A stretch of 64,000 bases of DNA from JAWBMQ01 sp038828875 (GTDB lineage Archaea; Nanobdellota; Nanobdellia; Woesearchaeales; JAWBMQ01). Both the position numbers and the translations under genes were made by a program. Where the stretch lies: assembly GCA_038828875.1 (NCBI GenBank), contig JAWBMQ010000003.1:62001-126000 (forward strand). The letters run 5' to 3'. Positions 25,691 through 35,126 of this stretch are shown in pieces (position 1 is the first letter of the stretch; each line of letters starts with the position of its first letter). The notes under the pieces are model-generated. The model was given only the letters and a program-made list of their open reading frames with translations. It was not told the DNA's origin and ran no database searches.

Positions 25691-27379
25691 ATGGTCATGA
25701 CAAGCAATATCGAAAAAATAAAAGAATCTATATACAAATTTAGTTTGCAAAACGCATTACTTTATAATGGGAAAGCTAATAAAGGAAGCGTTATAGGAAA
25801 AGTAATTGCAGAACATCCTGAAATCAAACAAAATTTAAAAGAAATTATGCCTTTTGTAGATGAAATCATAAACAAAGTAAACTCTATGAAACTTGATGAG
25901 ATAGAAAAAGAAGCTGAAAAATTTGAAGATTTATTCTCTGAAAAAAAGAAGGATAGAACTTTAAGAGATTTGTTTAGACCTTTGGAGATAGATGAGAATA
26001 AACCAGTTGTAACTGCATTTCCTCCAGGTCCTGAAAAATATCCTCATATTGGTCATGCTAAAGCAGCTTTGTTAAACTATCTTTTAGCTAAAGAATATAA
26101 TGGTACTTTCATTTTAAGGTTTGAAGATACTAATCCTGAATTAGTTAAAGAAGAATTTTACAAGATTTTTGAAGAGGATTTATCTTGGCTTGGAATCAAA
26201 TGGGATAAATTGATTTATGCTTCTGATTATCTGGAAGTACTTTATAACTTTGCTGAACAGTTGATTAAGGAAAATAAAGCATACATGTGTACTTGTGACG
26301 TAGAAACTATGAGAAAAAATAGACAAGAAGGGATTGAGTGTTCTTGTAGAACTAGAACTGTTGATGAAAATTTAAAGCTTTGGAAAGAAATGTTTAATAG
26401 TAAGGAAAATGAAATGGTTTTAAGATTAAAAATTGATATGAAACATCAAAATACAACTATGAGAGATCCTACTATATTTAGAGTAATTGAACATCCACAT
26501 CCTAGAAAAAATGCAAGAGTTTGGCCAACATATGATTTTCAAAATGCTGTTTTAGATGGTTATACTGGAGTTACTCATAGATTAAGAACTAAAGAATTTG
26601 AATTAAGAAGTGAATTACATTCATACATAAGAAAGATTTTGAATTTACCAGATACTAAAACGTATGAATTCGCAAGATTTAGCATTCGGGGAGTTGAAAC
26701 TTCTGGAAGAAAGATAAGAGAATCCATACAAAAAGGAGAATTAACTGGTTGGGATGATCCTAGTTTAGTTACCTTAAGAGCTTTAAAGAGAAGAGGAATT
26801 CTACCAGAAGCAATAAAAGAATTAGTAATTAACACAGGAATTAACAAGAGTGAATCAGAATTAGATATGGAAGATCTTTTCATTTTAAATAGAAAATTAT
26901 TAGATGAGAAAGCCTATCGATTCTTTGCTATATTCAATCCTGTAAAGATAAAAATAATAGGTGCTCCTAAGAGAATTATAAAACTTAAGTTACATCCATC
27001 TAAAGATTATGGTTTTAGAGAATTGAATTGCGATGAATTTTATTATTTAGAAAAATCAGATTATGATAAGTTAGAAGATGGAAAAATGTACCGATTGATG
27101 GACAATTTAAACTTTATATTTAAAGAAGGAAACTTTATTTATCATAGCGATGATTATTTAGAATACAAAAACAAAGGTTCAGGAATATTTCATTGGCTTC
27201 CTGTAAATGACGAATTAATTAAAATTAAAATTTTAATGCCAAACCATGAAATTTTAGAAGGTTTTGCTGAAAAAACCTTAAGAATTTTAAAACAAGATCA
27301 AATTTGTCAATTTGAGAGATTTGGTTTTGCAAGATTGGATAATGAAAAAGAAAATTTCTTTTACTTTACTCATAAATAA
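25691..27379 (+). CDS. gltX: Glutamyl-tRNA synthetase, archaeal type
   Basis: This 562-residue class Ib synthetase has FPPGPEKYPHIGHAKAALLNY (HIGH motif) around residues 112-132 and the loop RFSIRGVETSGRKIRESI in the KMSKS position. The VWPTYDFQNAVLDGYTGVTHRLR stretch and a GlnRS-like beta-barrel C terminus make it the archaeal/eukaryotic form. An N-terminal helical extension of about 100 residues is usual for archaea. A CxC...CSC zinc-like motif (MCTCDVETMRKNRQEGIECSC, given here in two parts: MCTCDVE and ECSC) lies after the first half of the catalytic domain. aspS follows 21 bases later. Confidence 0.93.
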   Translation: MVMTSNIEKIKESIYKFSLQNALLYNGKANKGSVIGKVIAEHPEIKQNLKEIMPFVDEIINKVNSMKLDEIEKEAEKFEDLFSEKKKDRTLRDLFRPLEIDENKPVVTAFPPGPEKYPHIGHAKAALLNYLLAKEYNGTFILRFEDTNPELVKEEFYKIFEEDLSWLGIKWDKLIYASDYLEVLYNFAEQLIKENKAYMCTCDVETMRKNRQEGIECSCRTRTVDENLKLWKEMFNSKENEMVLRLKIDMKHQNTTMRDPTIFRVIEHPHPRKNARVWPTYDFQNAVLDGYTGVTHRLRTKEFELRSELHSYIRKILNLPDTKTYEFARFSIRGVETSGRKIRESIQKGELTGWDDPSLVTLRALKRRGILPEAIKELVINTGINKSESELDMEDLFILNRKLLDEKAYRFFAIFNPVKIKIIGAPKRIIKLKLHPSKDYGFRELNCDEFYYLEKSDYDKLEDGKMYRLMDNLNFIFKEGNFIYHSDDYLEYKNKGSGIFHWLPVNDELIKIKILMPNHEILEGFAEKTLRILKQDQICQFERFGFARLDNEKENFFYFTHK

Positions 27380-27400
27380 TGTTTAATTAAAAATAAAAAG

Positions 27401-29173
27401 ATGAGAACAATGGAAACATCAATGAGAACACATACCTGTGGAGAGTTAAGAATAAACGATGTAAATAAAGAAGTAACATTATGCGGTTGGGTTAAAAAAA
27501 TAAGAATACACGGTAAAGTTACGTTTATTGATCTTTATGATAGATATGGAATTACTCAAATAGTTATCAATGATGAGCTTAATCTTCCTAAAGAATCTGT
27601 TCTTCAAGTAAAAGGAATTGTTAAAGAAAGGTTAGAAAAAAATCCAAAATTAAGCACAGGAGATATAGAAGTTCATTGTAATGAGTATAAGGTTCTTAAC
27701 TTAGCTGAAAGGATTCCTATAGATATGGAAGAAGAAACTACTACTAATGAAGAAATTAGAATGCGATACAGATATTTAGATTTAAGAAGGAAAAAAATGC
27801 AAGAAAATATAATGTTAAGATATAAAATTACTAAAGCTACTCGAGATTACTTCGATAAATTAGGTTTTATTGAAATTGAAACACCATTACTTTCAAAATC
27901 AACTCCTGAAGGAGCTAGAGATTATTTAGTTCCTAGTAGACTTTATCCTGGAAAATTCTATGCTTTGCCTCAATCTCCTCAACAATACAAACAATTACTT
28001 ATGATTGCAGGATTTGATAGATATTTCCAAATCGCAAGATGTTTTAGAGATGAAGATTTACGAGCAGATAGACAACCAGATTTTACTCAGATAGATATTG
28101 AAATGTCTTTTGTAGACGAAATTGATGTTCAAAACGTAGTCGAAGGACTAATGAAAGAAATTTTAAAATTAAAAGGAATTGATTTGAAATTACCTCTAAG
28201 AAGGTTAAAATATGTTGATGCTATGAATGATTATGGAAGTGATAAACCTGATTTGAGGTTTAAATTAAAAATGCAGGATTTTACTGAAAACTTTAGGAAT
28301 TCTAGCTTTGAAATTTTCAAAAAGATTGTTAATAATGGAGGTGTTGTAAAAGGAATAAAAATTCCTTTTGGAAGCAAAATAACAAGAAAACAATTAGATG
28401 AAATGGAAAGGATTGCTAAAGAAAATGGAGCTAAAGGATTAGTATATTTAAAGGTTGATGATGAAATTTCTGGAACTTTAGCAAAGTATTGGAATGAATT
28501 AAAGATTGATGCTGAAAAAGGAGATTTGTTTGTTTTTGTTGCTGATAAATGGAAAACCGCTTGCGAAGCTTTAGGAAAAGTTAGATTAAAGATCTTTGAT
28601 ATTGTGAAAGAAGATAATGAACTTTATGAAAAGTACAAAAAAATGGATATGTTTGGAGAAGAATTTGAATTATTGTGGGTTGTTGATTTTCCCTTATTTT
28701 CTTGGAGCGAAGAAGAGAAAAGATTTGTTTCTGAGCATCATCCATTCACAAGTCCTAAAGAACAATACATTGATGAACTTATGAAAAATAAAGAAAAATG
28801 GCTAGATAAGTTAGATCAAATTGTTGCTAGAAGTTATGATATTGTGATGAACGGTTATGAAATTGGAGGAGGAAGCATAAGAATTTACAATCCTGAATTT
28901 CAAAAGATTATCTTTGAAATTTTAGGTTTAAGTGATGAAGATATTAAGAAAAAATTTGGTAATTTTATAGAAGCTTTTAAATTTGGAGCTCCACCTCATG
29001 GTGGTTTAGCATTAGGATTAGATAGAATTACAGCAATATTAGCTGGAGAAAGCAATATAAGAGAAGTTATTGCATTCCCAAAAAATAAAAATGCAGTAGG
29101 ATTACTTGAAGATACTCCTAGTGAAGTAAGTGAAGAGCAATTGAAAGAATTACATATAAAAATTGATCAATAA
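27401..29173 (+). CDS. aspS: Aspartyl-tRNA synthetase, bacterial type
   Basis: This 590-residue class II synthetase has the N-terminal OB-fold anticodon domain (CGWVKKIRIHGKVTFIDLYD), motif 2 (FQIARCFRDEDLRADRQPDFTQ) and motif 3 (GLALGLDRITAIL). Between motifs 2 and 3, residues about 290-415 contain a GAD-like insertion (GGVVKGIKIPFG...GAKGLVYLKVDD). This insertion and the length mark the bacterial AspRS form; the archaeal form is about 430 residues and lacks it. It was therefore probably acquired from bacteria. Whether it is discriminating or also charges tRNA-Asn cannot be seen. Confidence 0.93.
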   Translation: MRTMETSMRTHTCGELRINDVNKEVTLCGWVKKIRIHGKVTFIDLYDRYGITQIVINDELNLPKESVLQVKGIVKERLEKNPKLSTGDIEVHCNEYKVLNLAERIPIDMEEETTTNEEIRMRYRYLDLRRKKMQENIMLRYKITKATRDYFDKLGFIEIETPLLSKSTPEGARDYLVPSRLYPGKFYALPQSPQQYKQLLMIAGFDRYFQIARCFRDEDLRADRQPDFTQIDIEMSFVDEIDVQNVVEGLMKEILKLKGIDLKLPLRRLKYVDAMNDYGSDKPDLRFKLKMQDFTENFRNSSFEIFKKIVNNGGVVKGIKIPFGSKITRKQLDEMERIAKENGAKGLVYLKVDDEISGTLAKYWNELKIDAEKGDLFVFVADKWKTACEALGKVRLKIFDIVKEDNELYEKYKKMDMFGEEFELLWVVDFPLFSWSEEEKRFVSEHHPFTSPKEQYIDELMKNKEKWLDKLDQIVARSYDIVMNGYEIGGGSIRIYNPEFQKIIFEILGLSDEDIKKKFGNFIEAFKFGAPPHGGLALGLDRITAILAGESNIREVIAFPKNKNAVGLLEDTPSEVSEEQLKELHIKIDQ

Positions 29174-30354
29174 TCTGTTATCTTTTTTTGTTTATTTAGG
29201 TTTATCAATTGCGATTCTTTTATAATTGAAGAAAGATCCATTAAAAAATTTCTTTTTGCAATACCCTGAATAAATTCTATTGAATCATCTAATCTTTCAA
29301 AAGTTCTTATCTTATGATTCATGGTTTTTCTTACTGCCTCTCTTACCACCCAAACACCTAAAGGAAATTCATATTCTGGAGTTATAAATCTAAAAACAAT
29401 TGCTGATGCTTGTTTTTTATTTTTTTGTAAATATTCGACTACTGCTAATCTTGATGCATAATATCCTCCTGCTGTAATTTTAGCATACTCCTTTCTTCCT
29501 TGATAAAGCTCGTAATCGTGCTCTGCCTTAGCTAACTTCAATTCCTTTCTCTCAGTGTAAATTTCAAATAACTCATACATAAAAGGATTTGGAATTAAAA
29601 GAATAATAAAGTAATTTCCGTATAAGGAACTAAAAAACACTTCATAGTTTTCTATAGTTTCATATAATCTTATTTTATCAATCATATCTTTTGCAAGCAT
29701 ATCATCTATTGCTGTTATTGACCATCTTGTAGGAACCATTTTTTTCTTTATTCCTAATGCTCCTATAGAGAATACTTTTCTTAAGTAATTTTCATCAAAT
29801 CTTTTGCTCAGTGAAACTAACGCATCTTTTGCTGGCTCATTTACAAAATTCTCAATTTTGCTAGGAATTTTTGGATTGTCTTGAAGCTCAATCTTTTGAA
29901 ATCTTGCCCTAGCACCAAAAGGATCTAACATGTTGAAAGATTTTAACTTAATTATAGGTCTAGATTGCAAAGAAACTGAAAGATAAACAGGTTTATTGCT
30001 TAAAGCTAAGTCATTGAAAATATCTTTCTTAACTAAATTAACATCATTATTTTTATAATTCATTAAAGTGTTTGATCTTAAGGTTATAATTTCTCTTATG
30101 CTTAACTTTTGATTGATCCATTCCTTATTGTTAGAAAAAAATTCTGCAAATTTAGTTTCTGTTTCTGGAACATTTATAATTCCCACATTTACATTAGGAT
30201 AATTATATCTTCCAACAAAAACATCAACATTACTTCCTTCTATTTGATCCTTTTCAATTTTAACTGCATTAAATTGATTAAGTATTGGACAATACTTTAA
30301 ACCACAGAAATTTCTTCCTTTACATTTTGAACATAATTCTTTGGTTATTATCAT
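29167..30354 (-). CDS. nreA: DNA repair protein NreA
   Basis: This 395-residue archaeal protein has the N-terminal zinc finger CSKCKGRNFCGLKYCPIL and the family core DPFGARARFQKIEL and MVPTRWSITAIDDML. NreA proteins act in DNA damage tolerance and bind PCNA by a C-terminal PIP motif. Here the very last residues, QKKITDY, fit Q-x-x-I-x-x-aromatic, a shortened PIP box. The start overlaps the RNase J stop by 4 bases, and the 3' end overlaps aspS by 7 bases in convergent orientation. Confidence 0.92.
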   Translation of the reverse strand: MIITKELCSKCKGRNFCGLKYCPILNQFNAVKIEKDQIEGSNVDVFVGRYNYPNVNVGIINVPETETKFAEFFSNNKEWINQKLSIREIITLRSNTLMNYKNNDVNLVKKDIFNDLALSNKPVYLSVSLQSRPIIKLKSFNMLDPFGARARFQKIELQDNPKIPSKIENFVNEPAKDALVSLSKRFDENYLRKVFSIGALGIKKKMVPTRWSITAIDDMLAKDMIDKIRLYETIENYEVFFSSLYGNYFIILLIPNPFMYELFEIYTERKELKLAKAEHDYELYQGRKEYAKITAGGYYASRLAVVEYLQKNKKQASAIVFRFITPEYEFPLGVWVVREAVRKTMNHKIRTFERLDDSIEFIQGIAKRNFLMDLSSIIKESQLINLNKQKKITDY

Positions 30355-31673
30355 TCTTTTTCAATAACCATCTTTTCATTATCATTTAAAAGCGAAAAAG
30401 GTACTCCTATCTCTTTGCATAACAAAGCTAATTTAGACCGTTTATCAATTCCTCCATGAGCAGGAATGACTAATTTTGGTTTTATTATTTCTATAAATGT
30501 TCTTAGATCTTCTTTACTAGCATGTCCTGAAACATGAACATCTGAAAAGAATGGAACATTTTGCTCTTGAAGTTTCATCTCTAGAAATTCTCGATTAGCT
30601 AATGCAGTTGGAGTAGGAATTTTAGAACATGAAAAAATCACAACGTAATTATTTAAATTCAATTTTATATTCCCAGTAGCAATTTCTCTTAAAACACTTC
30701 CTTTTTCTCCTTGATGACCTGTCATAACTAAAAGATAGTTTGAATAATCTTCATCGATCTTCTTTAAAGCTTTTCTAATTTCTCCTTTAAAAGAAATAAT
30801 TTCACTTTCAAACTTAACTAAACCTATGTTTTCAGCTGCCTCGATATAATTCTTTAAACTTCTTCCTAAAAATAACACTTTTCTTTTTAGCTGTTTCCCT
30901 ATCTTTTCCATTGTCTTCAATCTTGCTATGTGTGAAGAAAATGTAGTCATAATTATTCCTTTGTTCTTTATTGTTGGTAATTCTACGATATCTTTTATCA
31001 TTGATTCTACTACATTCTCTGATGGCGTTTTTCCTTGTAATTCTATTCTTGTAGAATCTAAAATTAATACATCAGGTTTTGAATCAGTTAATGCATCATA
31101 ATTTACTTTTCCACCAAATATTGGATTGTGATCTAACTTAAAATCATTAGCGTACATTATGGTAAGGTCATCTTCTACAACTTTAGCTACTACTGTTTGA
31201 GGTATTGAATGTGTTATATAGATAAGTTCTACCAAAGTATTACCTATCTTTATAGAAGAATTAGGAACTATAGATTTTATATTCATCTTTTCATTCTTGT
31301 ATTCTTTATTAAGTTTTCTCAAAATTTCTGCTGTGTAAGGTGTTGCTATTATTGTAGGATTTTTGAAATGATGAATTATATAAGGCAAAGCACCGAGATG
31401 ATCAAGATGAGCATGTGTTATTATAATTAAATCAACTTTATTTATTAAAGATTTATAATGTTTTAAATCAGGTATGACATCATAATTGATTAAAATTTTT
31501 TCATTTAATTGTTTGTTATCCTTTATCTCATAAATTTCATTTAATTTTGTATATTGCTCCATATTTAGCCCTGCATCAAAAATTATTGCATGATTACCTA
31601 AATCTACTAAGGTCATATTCTTTCCTACGTAATTATATCCTCCTATGGTATAAATGTAAATGTGTTTTTTCAT
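30351..31673 (-). CDS. rnj: Archaeal RNase J (metallo-beta-lactamase exoribonuclease)
   Basis: This 440-residue MBL/beta-CASP protein has GGYNYVGKNMTLVDLG at the start, the metal motif THAHLDHLGALPYII, the later aspartate and histidine positions (ANDFKLDHNP, HVSGHASKEDL) and PAHGGIDKR near the end. Archaeal RNase J is a 5'-3' exoribonuclease. A KH domain, as found in the related CPSF-like aCPSF1, is absent. Translationally coupled to nreA through a 4-base overlap. Confidence 0.9.
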   Translation of the reverse strand: MKKHIYIYTIGGYNYVGKNMTLVDLGNHAIIFDAGLNMEQYTKLNEIYEIKDNKQLNEKILINYDVIPDLKHYKSLINKVDLIIITHAHLDHLGALPYIIHHFKNPTIIATPYTAEILRKLNKEYKNEKMNIKSIVPNSSIKIGNTLVELIYITHSIPQTVVAKVVEDDLTIMYANDFKLDHNPIFGGKVNYDALTDSKPDVLILDSTRIELQGKTPSENVVESMIKDIVELPTIKNKGIIMTTFSSHIARLKTMEKIGKQLKRKVLFLGRSLKNYIEAAENIGLVKFESEIISFKGEIRKALKKIDEDYSNYLLVMTGHQGEKGSVLREIATGNIKLNLNNYVVIFSCSKIPTPTALANREFLEMKLQEQNVPFFSDVHVSGHASKEDLRTFIEIIKPKLVIPAHGGIDKRSKLALLCKEIGVPFSLLNDNEKMVIEKE

Positions 31674-31742
31674 CTTGATATTTTGTTATTATTATTTATT
31701 TATATAGAATTCTAATTTTCTCTTCTTTACTAATTTTTTAGA

Positions 31743-32345
31743 TTAATCAAAACTTTTCACACATTGATAAGAATAACATACAAATCCTTCCTTACAATCA
31801 AAATCCTCTAAACACTGAACACATTCCGAAATTCCTAATGCACAATATGTTTTTTCAATTTTACAATTTTCACAATAAAAATTACATTCTGAATTATCTT
31901 TACACCCTGGCCTAGAATAGATTTGATCTGTAAATTGATCTGAGAATTGATTAGAAAAATCAGAATAGATAATTTGTTCTTGATTTTGTTGAGCTAAATC
32001 AAATTGTTCTAACACATTAAGTTCTCCATAATAATTCTCATCATTTTTCTCCAGGGATGAAGAAAATTCATTAATATCTGCAAAAGATTCACTTTGAAAA
32101 TTTTTTTCTGATGAAGTTTCTCTTTTTAAATAATTAAATTGATTTTCATTTAGATTTAAGTAATACAAAGAAATAATTACAATTAATAAAAAAATTATAG
32201 TTAATGAAATTATTTTCAAAGGTAGTTTGTTTTTCTTTGGATTTTGAGATTTTTTTTGTTTTAAGAGTTCTTTCTTAATCTCTTCAAGAGTATAACCTTG
32301 CTCCAATCTCTCTTTAACATACTCTCTTATCGCTTCTTCATTCAC
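31743..32345 (-). CDS. Single-span protein with cysteine-rich outer domain, uncharacterised
   Basis: This 200-residue protein has three visible parts. An N-terminal amphipathic helical motif (EYVKERLEQGYTLEEIKKELL) resembles short archaeal protein-binding motifs. One transmembrane helix spans about residues 41-63. A polar linker leads to a C-terminal domain with ten cysteines (CKDNSECNFYCENCKIEK, then CALGISECVQCLEDFDC, then CYSYQC). The Cys-rich part looks like a small disulphide-bonded external module. Family not recognised. Confidence 0.65.
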   Translation of the reverse strand: MNEEAIREYVKERLEQGYTLEEIKKELLKQKKSQNPKKNKLPLKIISLTIIFLLIVIISLYYLNLNENQFNYLKRETSSEKNFQSESFADINEFSSSLEKNDENYYGELNVLEQFDLAQQNQEQIIYSDFSNQFSDQFTDQIYSRPGCKDNSECNFYCENCKIEKTYCALGISECVQCLEDFDCKEGFVCYSYQCVKSFD

Positions 32346-32443
32346 TCTAAATAAAAGGTATTTTGAAATATATAAAAGTTATTCATTAGTTATAAAAAAT
32401 CAAAAGATTTAAATATAAATATTATCATAAACATACTTAAAAT

Positions 32444-32818
32444 ATGGCTAACCTTAACGATTCAAACGATTTTATTGATATTAATAATTTGAAAAATAAA
32501 AAAACAGAAGAAACTGAAAAAACAGAAACAATTGAAGAAAAAATAATAAGAATAGAAGCTTTGTTAAGAAGCTTAATTGCTACTTTGGATAAAATTGTCA
32601 ATTCTCCAGATCCTTATGAAGGAAAATTAGAAGAAGTTGTTTTAAGCATTCAAGAACTAAAGGAACAAAACAAAATCATTGCTAAATCCCTGCTTTCAGT
32701 AATAAAACAACTCCAATCTTTACCTACTCAACAAACAACAACTACATTACCAACTCCTCCAATTGCTCAGCAACAATCTTTACCTCCTCCACCTCCTCCG
32801 CCATCTCCACCTAAATAA
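32444..32818 (+). CDS. Coiled-coil protein with proline-rich tail, uncharacterised
   Basis: This 124-residue soluble protein has a helical segment (about residues 28-90) and ends in a Gln/Thr/Pro-rich tail with seven consecutive prolines. A TATA-like TTTAAATATAA lies about 25-30 bases before the ATG and no Shine-Dalgarno site is seen, so translation is probably leaderless. It is followed 21 bases later by a second coiled-coil gene. Proline tails of this kind often recruit partner proteins; that is inference. Confidence 0.6.
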   Translation: MANLNDSNDFIDINNLKNKKTEETEKTETIEEKIIRIEALLRSLIATLDKIVNSPDPYEGKLEEVVLSIQELKEQNKIIAKSLLSVIKQLQSLPTQQTTTTLPTPPIAQQQSLPPPPPPPSPPK

Positions 32819-32839
32819 TAAAAAATCTATTAAACAAAA

Positions 32840-33883
32840 ATGTCTATTGCTAAATTAAAAAAAGGATTAAAAGAACTTAAGAATGATGAAATATTTACTT
32901 CTATGTATAATGAAATAAAATCAACTACTAAAGAATTAAATGAAATTTACAGATTAGTTATTGATTATCCTTTTGCAGCAGAAGTAAAAGATAAACTAAC
33001 AAAAGTTGATCAAAGATTTAAAGAATTATCAAAAATGATTGATGAACTCAAAAAGCAGCATAATGAACAACAAATATTTAAAGCAAGAATGAGAGAAAAA
33101 ATACTTAACTTAAATAGAAAAATCAACAAGATGTCAGCACTTTTAACATTACATCAATTAATAATCAATAAAAATGATGAACAAAATCAGATAATTGAAA
33201 AATTAAAGAAAATAGCAAACAAAGAAGAATTGATTTCTCAGCTAGAAAAGTTTGATGTTGAAAGTTTAGAAAATAAAACGAATTTTGATTTAATTGAAAG
33301 TCAAATTGACTCTTTGAATTCAGAATTAGATATTCTTGTTCCTCTTTTAGAAGAAAAATTAAACGAAATAGATCAAAATCTAGAAAAGGAAAAAGATGAA
33401 CTTGAGCAATTGAAACAATACGTAAAAAGACATGATGATTTTATAAATAAAATTCTTGAAGATCAATCTATAATTGAATTATTAAAAAAGCACTCTAAAG
33501 AATTGATAGTTACTGAAGAAAAAAATAATAAGGAAGAACCTAAAGAAGAAAAAGAGAAAAAAGAAGAAATTAATATAAAAATTAATGACAACAATACTAC
33601 TAATATATCTTCGAAAAATAAAAATAAAAATAAAGAAAAAAACAAAAAAATAAAAAATGAGAAAAATACTAGTAAAGGTAAAATTAAAAGAAATTCAACA
33701 AAAAAGATAGATAATAAAAAGATAACTCAAAAAGAAAAAAATCAAGAAATAAATAAAAAATTAAATCCGATTGAAAAACAAATAAAAGAATATGAAAGCA
33801 TAGTAAAAACTTTACCTGATGGAAACTTAAAGAATTATTACATTGAAAAAATAAATCAATTAAGAGAAAAATTAAAGAATTAA
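32840..33883 (+). CDS. Long coiled-coil protein with lysine-rich region, uncharacterised
   Basis: This 347-residue protein is almost entirely helical: coiled coil from about residue 1 to 225, an extremely Lys/Asn/Glu-rich low-complexity region (about 230-305) that could bind nucleic acid, and a short C-terminal helical hairpin (NPIEKQIKEYESIVKTLP). No family recognised. Same transcript as the preceding small coiled-coil protein. Its 3' end faces truD with 6 bases between. Confidence 0.65.
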   Translation: MSIAKLKKGLKELKNDEIFTSMYNEIKSTTKELNEIYRLVIDYPFAAEVKDKLTKVDQRFKELSKMIDELKKQHNEQQIFKARMREKILNLNRKINKMSALLTLHQLIINKNDEQNQIIEKLKKIANKEELISQLEKFDVESLENKTNFDLIESQIDSLNSELDILVPLLEEKLNEIDQNLEKEKDELEQLKQYVKRHDDFINKILEDQSIIELLKKHSKELIVTEEKNNKEEPKEEKEKKEEINIKINDNNTTNISSKNKNKNKEKNKKIKNEKNTSKGKIKRNSTKKIDNKKITQKEKNQEINKKLNPIEKQIKEYESIVKTLPDGNLKNYYIEKINQLREKLKN

Positions 33884-33889
33884 AAAATC

Positions 33890-35011
33890 CTAATCTTCTA
33901 CAATAACTTCTTCATCAAATTTAGCAAATAAAGATTTAACTATAGTTGTAGCATAACTTCCCGGAGGTAATTCAAATTTTAAAACATATGTTGATTTTCC
34001 CTTTGATTCTATCGTTATGTCTAATTTTTCATAAGCATTTCTTTCATTTCCAGGAGTAGAAAGTAAAGGATATGGATGAACTACAAAATCTCTGAAAGTA
34101 ATTTCTTGTTGAGCCATTAATTCTAAAAGCAAAGTCGAAATATCGTACAATGCAAATTTACTTATTTCAGTAGCAAAACCCACTAAAGGAATTTTAACTT
34201 CATCAAGATATTTTATTCGTTCATCAGAAGTATAGTATGTTCTATTCATTATTTTAATTGGATACTTTTTTTCAAAATATAATTCTGTAAATTTGTTCAA
34301 AATCTCATTGAAAAGAAAAGATTGATACGAATGAATGTATATTAATGAAATGTTTATGGGTATTTTTCTGATTGCTCCAACAAGATCCTTCGGTTGCTTT
34401 AGCAAATGCTCTAAGATGATCTTACTTACTTTATCTGCTTTAATAATTTCAAAATCCATCCAAAAACCAAATTTATCTTTAGCATCAGGAAAAGAATATT
34501 CTAAAATATATGTGATTGCTGATTTAAAATCATTCTTAATTATAGCTTCTCCAATTTTAACATTATTAATACTAAACCTTTGATCATCAAAATAATTAGC
34601 AAAGTAAAAATCTTCGATAGTTTTTGGTAATTTAACTTTACACTCTCTTGCAGTTATCTCAAAAATATTTCCTTTAAGATCTCCTAATTTAATAGGTTGA
34701 TCCGAATAACCATAAAATTCTAAAGCTAATGTTTCATCGTTAAATATTTCTGAAGGATCTTGCTTAAGAAAAAAAGTAGGCAAAGAAATCATTTGAAATG
34801 TTATTGCTTTTTTATCTTTATTACCTGCATAACCTATATCTTTAATATCTAAATTTAATTTAGAAGCTATTTTAGAAATTGCATCATATGTTGTTAATCC
34901 TTTCTTCATCATCACATAATAAGAGTATTCTGAACGATCCTTTTTTATTTTGAAATCTTTATAGATTTCTTTCACTATAAAATCTTCTTCATGTTGTTTT
35001 ATTATTGCCAT
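33890..35011 (-). CDS. truD: tRNA pseudouridine synthase D
   Basis: This 373-residue protein starts with the TruD pattern EEDFIVKEIYKD and has the catalytic loop IGYAGNKDKKAITFQ with the active-site aspartate near residue 83. HSYQSFLFNEIL and the terminal PGSYATTIVKSL are also typical. In bacteria TruD makes pseudouridine 13 in tRNA-Glu; archaeal homologues modify position 13 of tRNAs. The archaeal insertion domain is present but the gene is short for the archaeal family. Confidence 0.92.
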   Translation of the reverse strand: MAIIKQHEEDFIVKEIYKDFKIKKDRSEYSYYVMMKKGLTTYDAISKIASKLNLDIKDIGYAGNKDKKAITFQMISLPTFFLKQDPSEIFNDETLALEFYGYSDQPIKLGDLKGNIFEITARECKVKLPKTIEDFYFANYFDDQRFSINNVKIGEAIIKNDFKSAITYILEYSFPDAKDKFGFWMDFEIIKADKVSKIILEHLLKQPKDLVGAIRKIPINISLIYIHSYQSFLFNEILNKFTELYFEKKYPIKIMNRTYYTSDERIKYLDEVKIPLVGFATEISKFALYDISTLLLELMAQQEITFRDFVVHPYPLLSTPGNERNAYEKLDITIESKGKSTYVLKFELPPGSYATTIVKSLFAKFDEEVIVED

Positions 35012-35073
35012 TAAATATTATTCTACTTTTCAATTTAAAAATGATTTCTTTTGTTAATTCATAAAATTTTTAA

Positions 35074-35120
35074 ATAATAATTATTATCAAATGATATTTA
35101 TTATTAATTATTTTGATAAT
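35074..35120 (+). promoter_or_regulatory. Palindromic operator region of the Fur-peroxiredoxin operon
   Basis: A perfect palindrome ATAATAATTATTAT (35074-35087) is followed by an inverted pair ATTATCAAA (from 35083) and TTTTGATAAT (35111-35120). A TATA-like TTTTTAAAT lies at 35067-35075. These AT-rich dyads resemble Fur/PerR boxes and sit between the TATA box and the ATG at 35127, suggesting autoregulation. The upstream in-frame ATG at 35091 lies inside the operator and is rejected. Confidence 0.5.
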
Positions 35121-35126
35121 ATAAAA

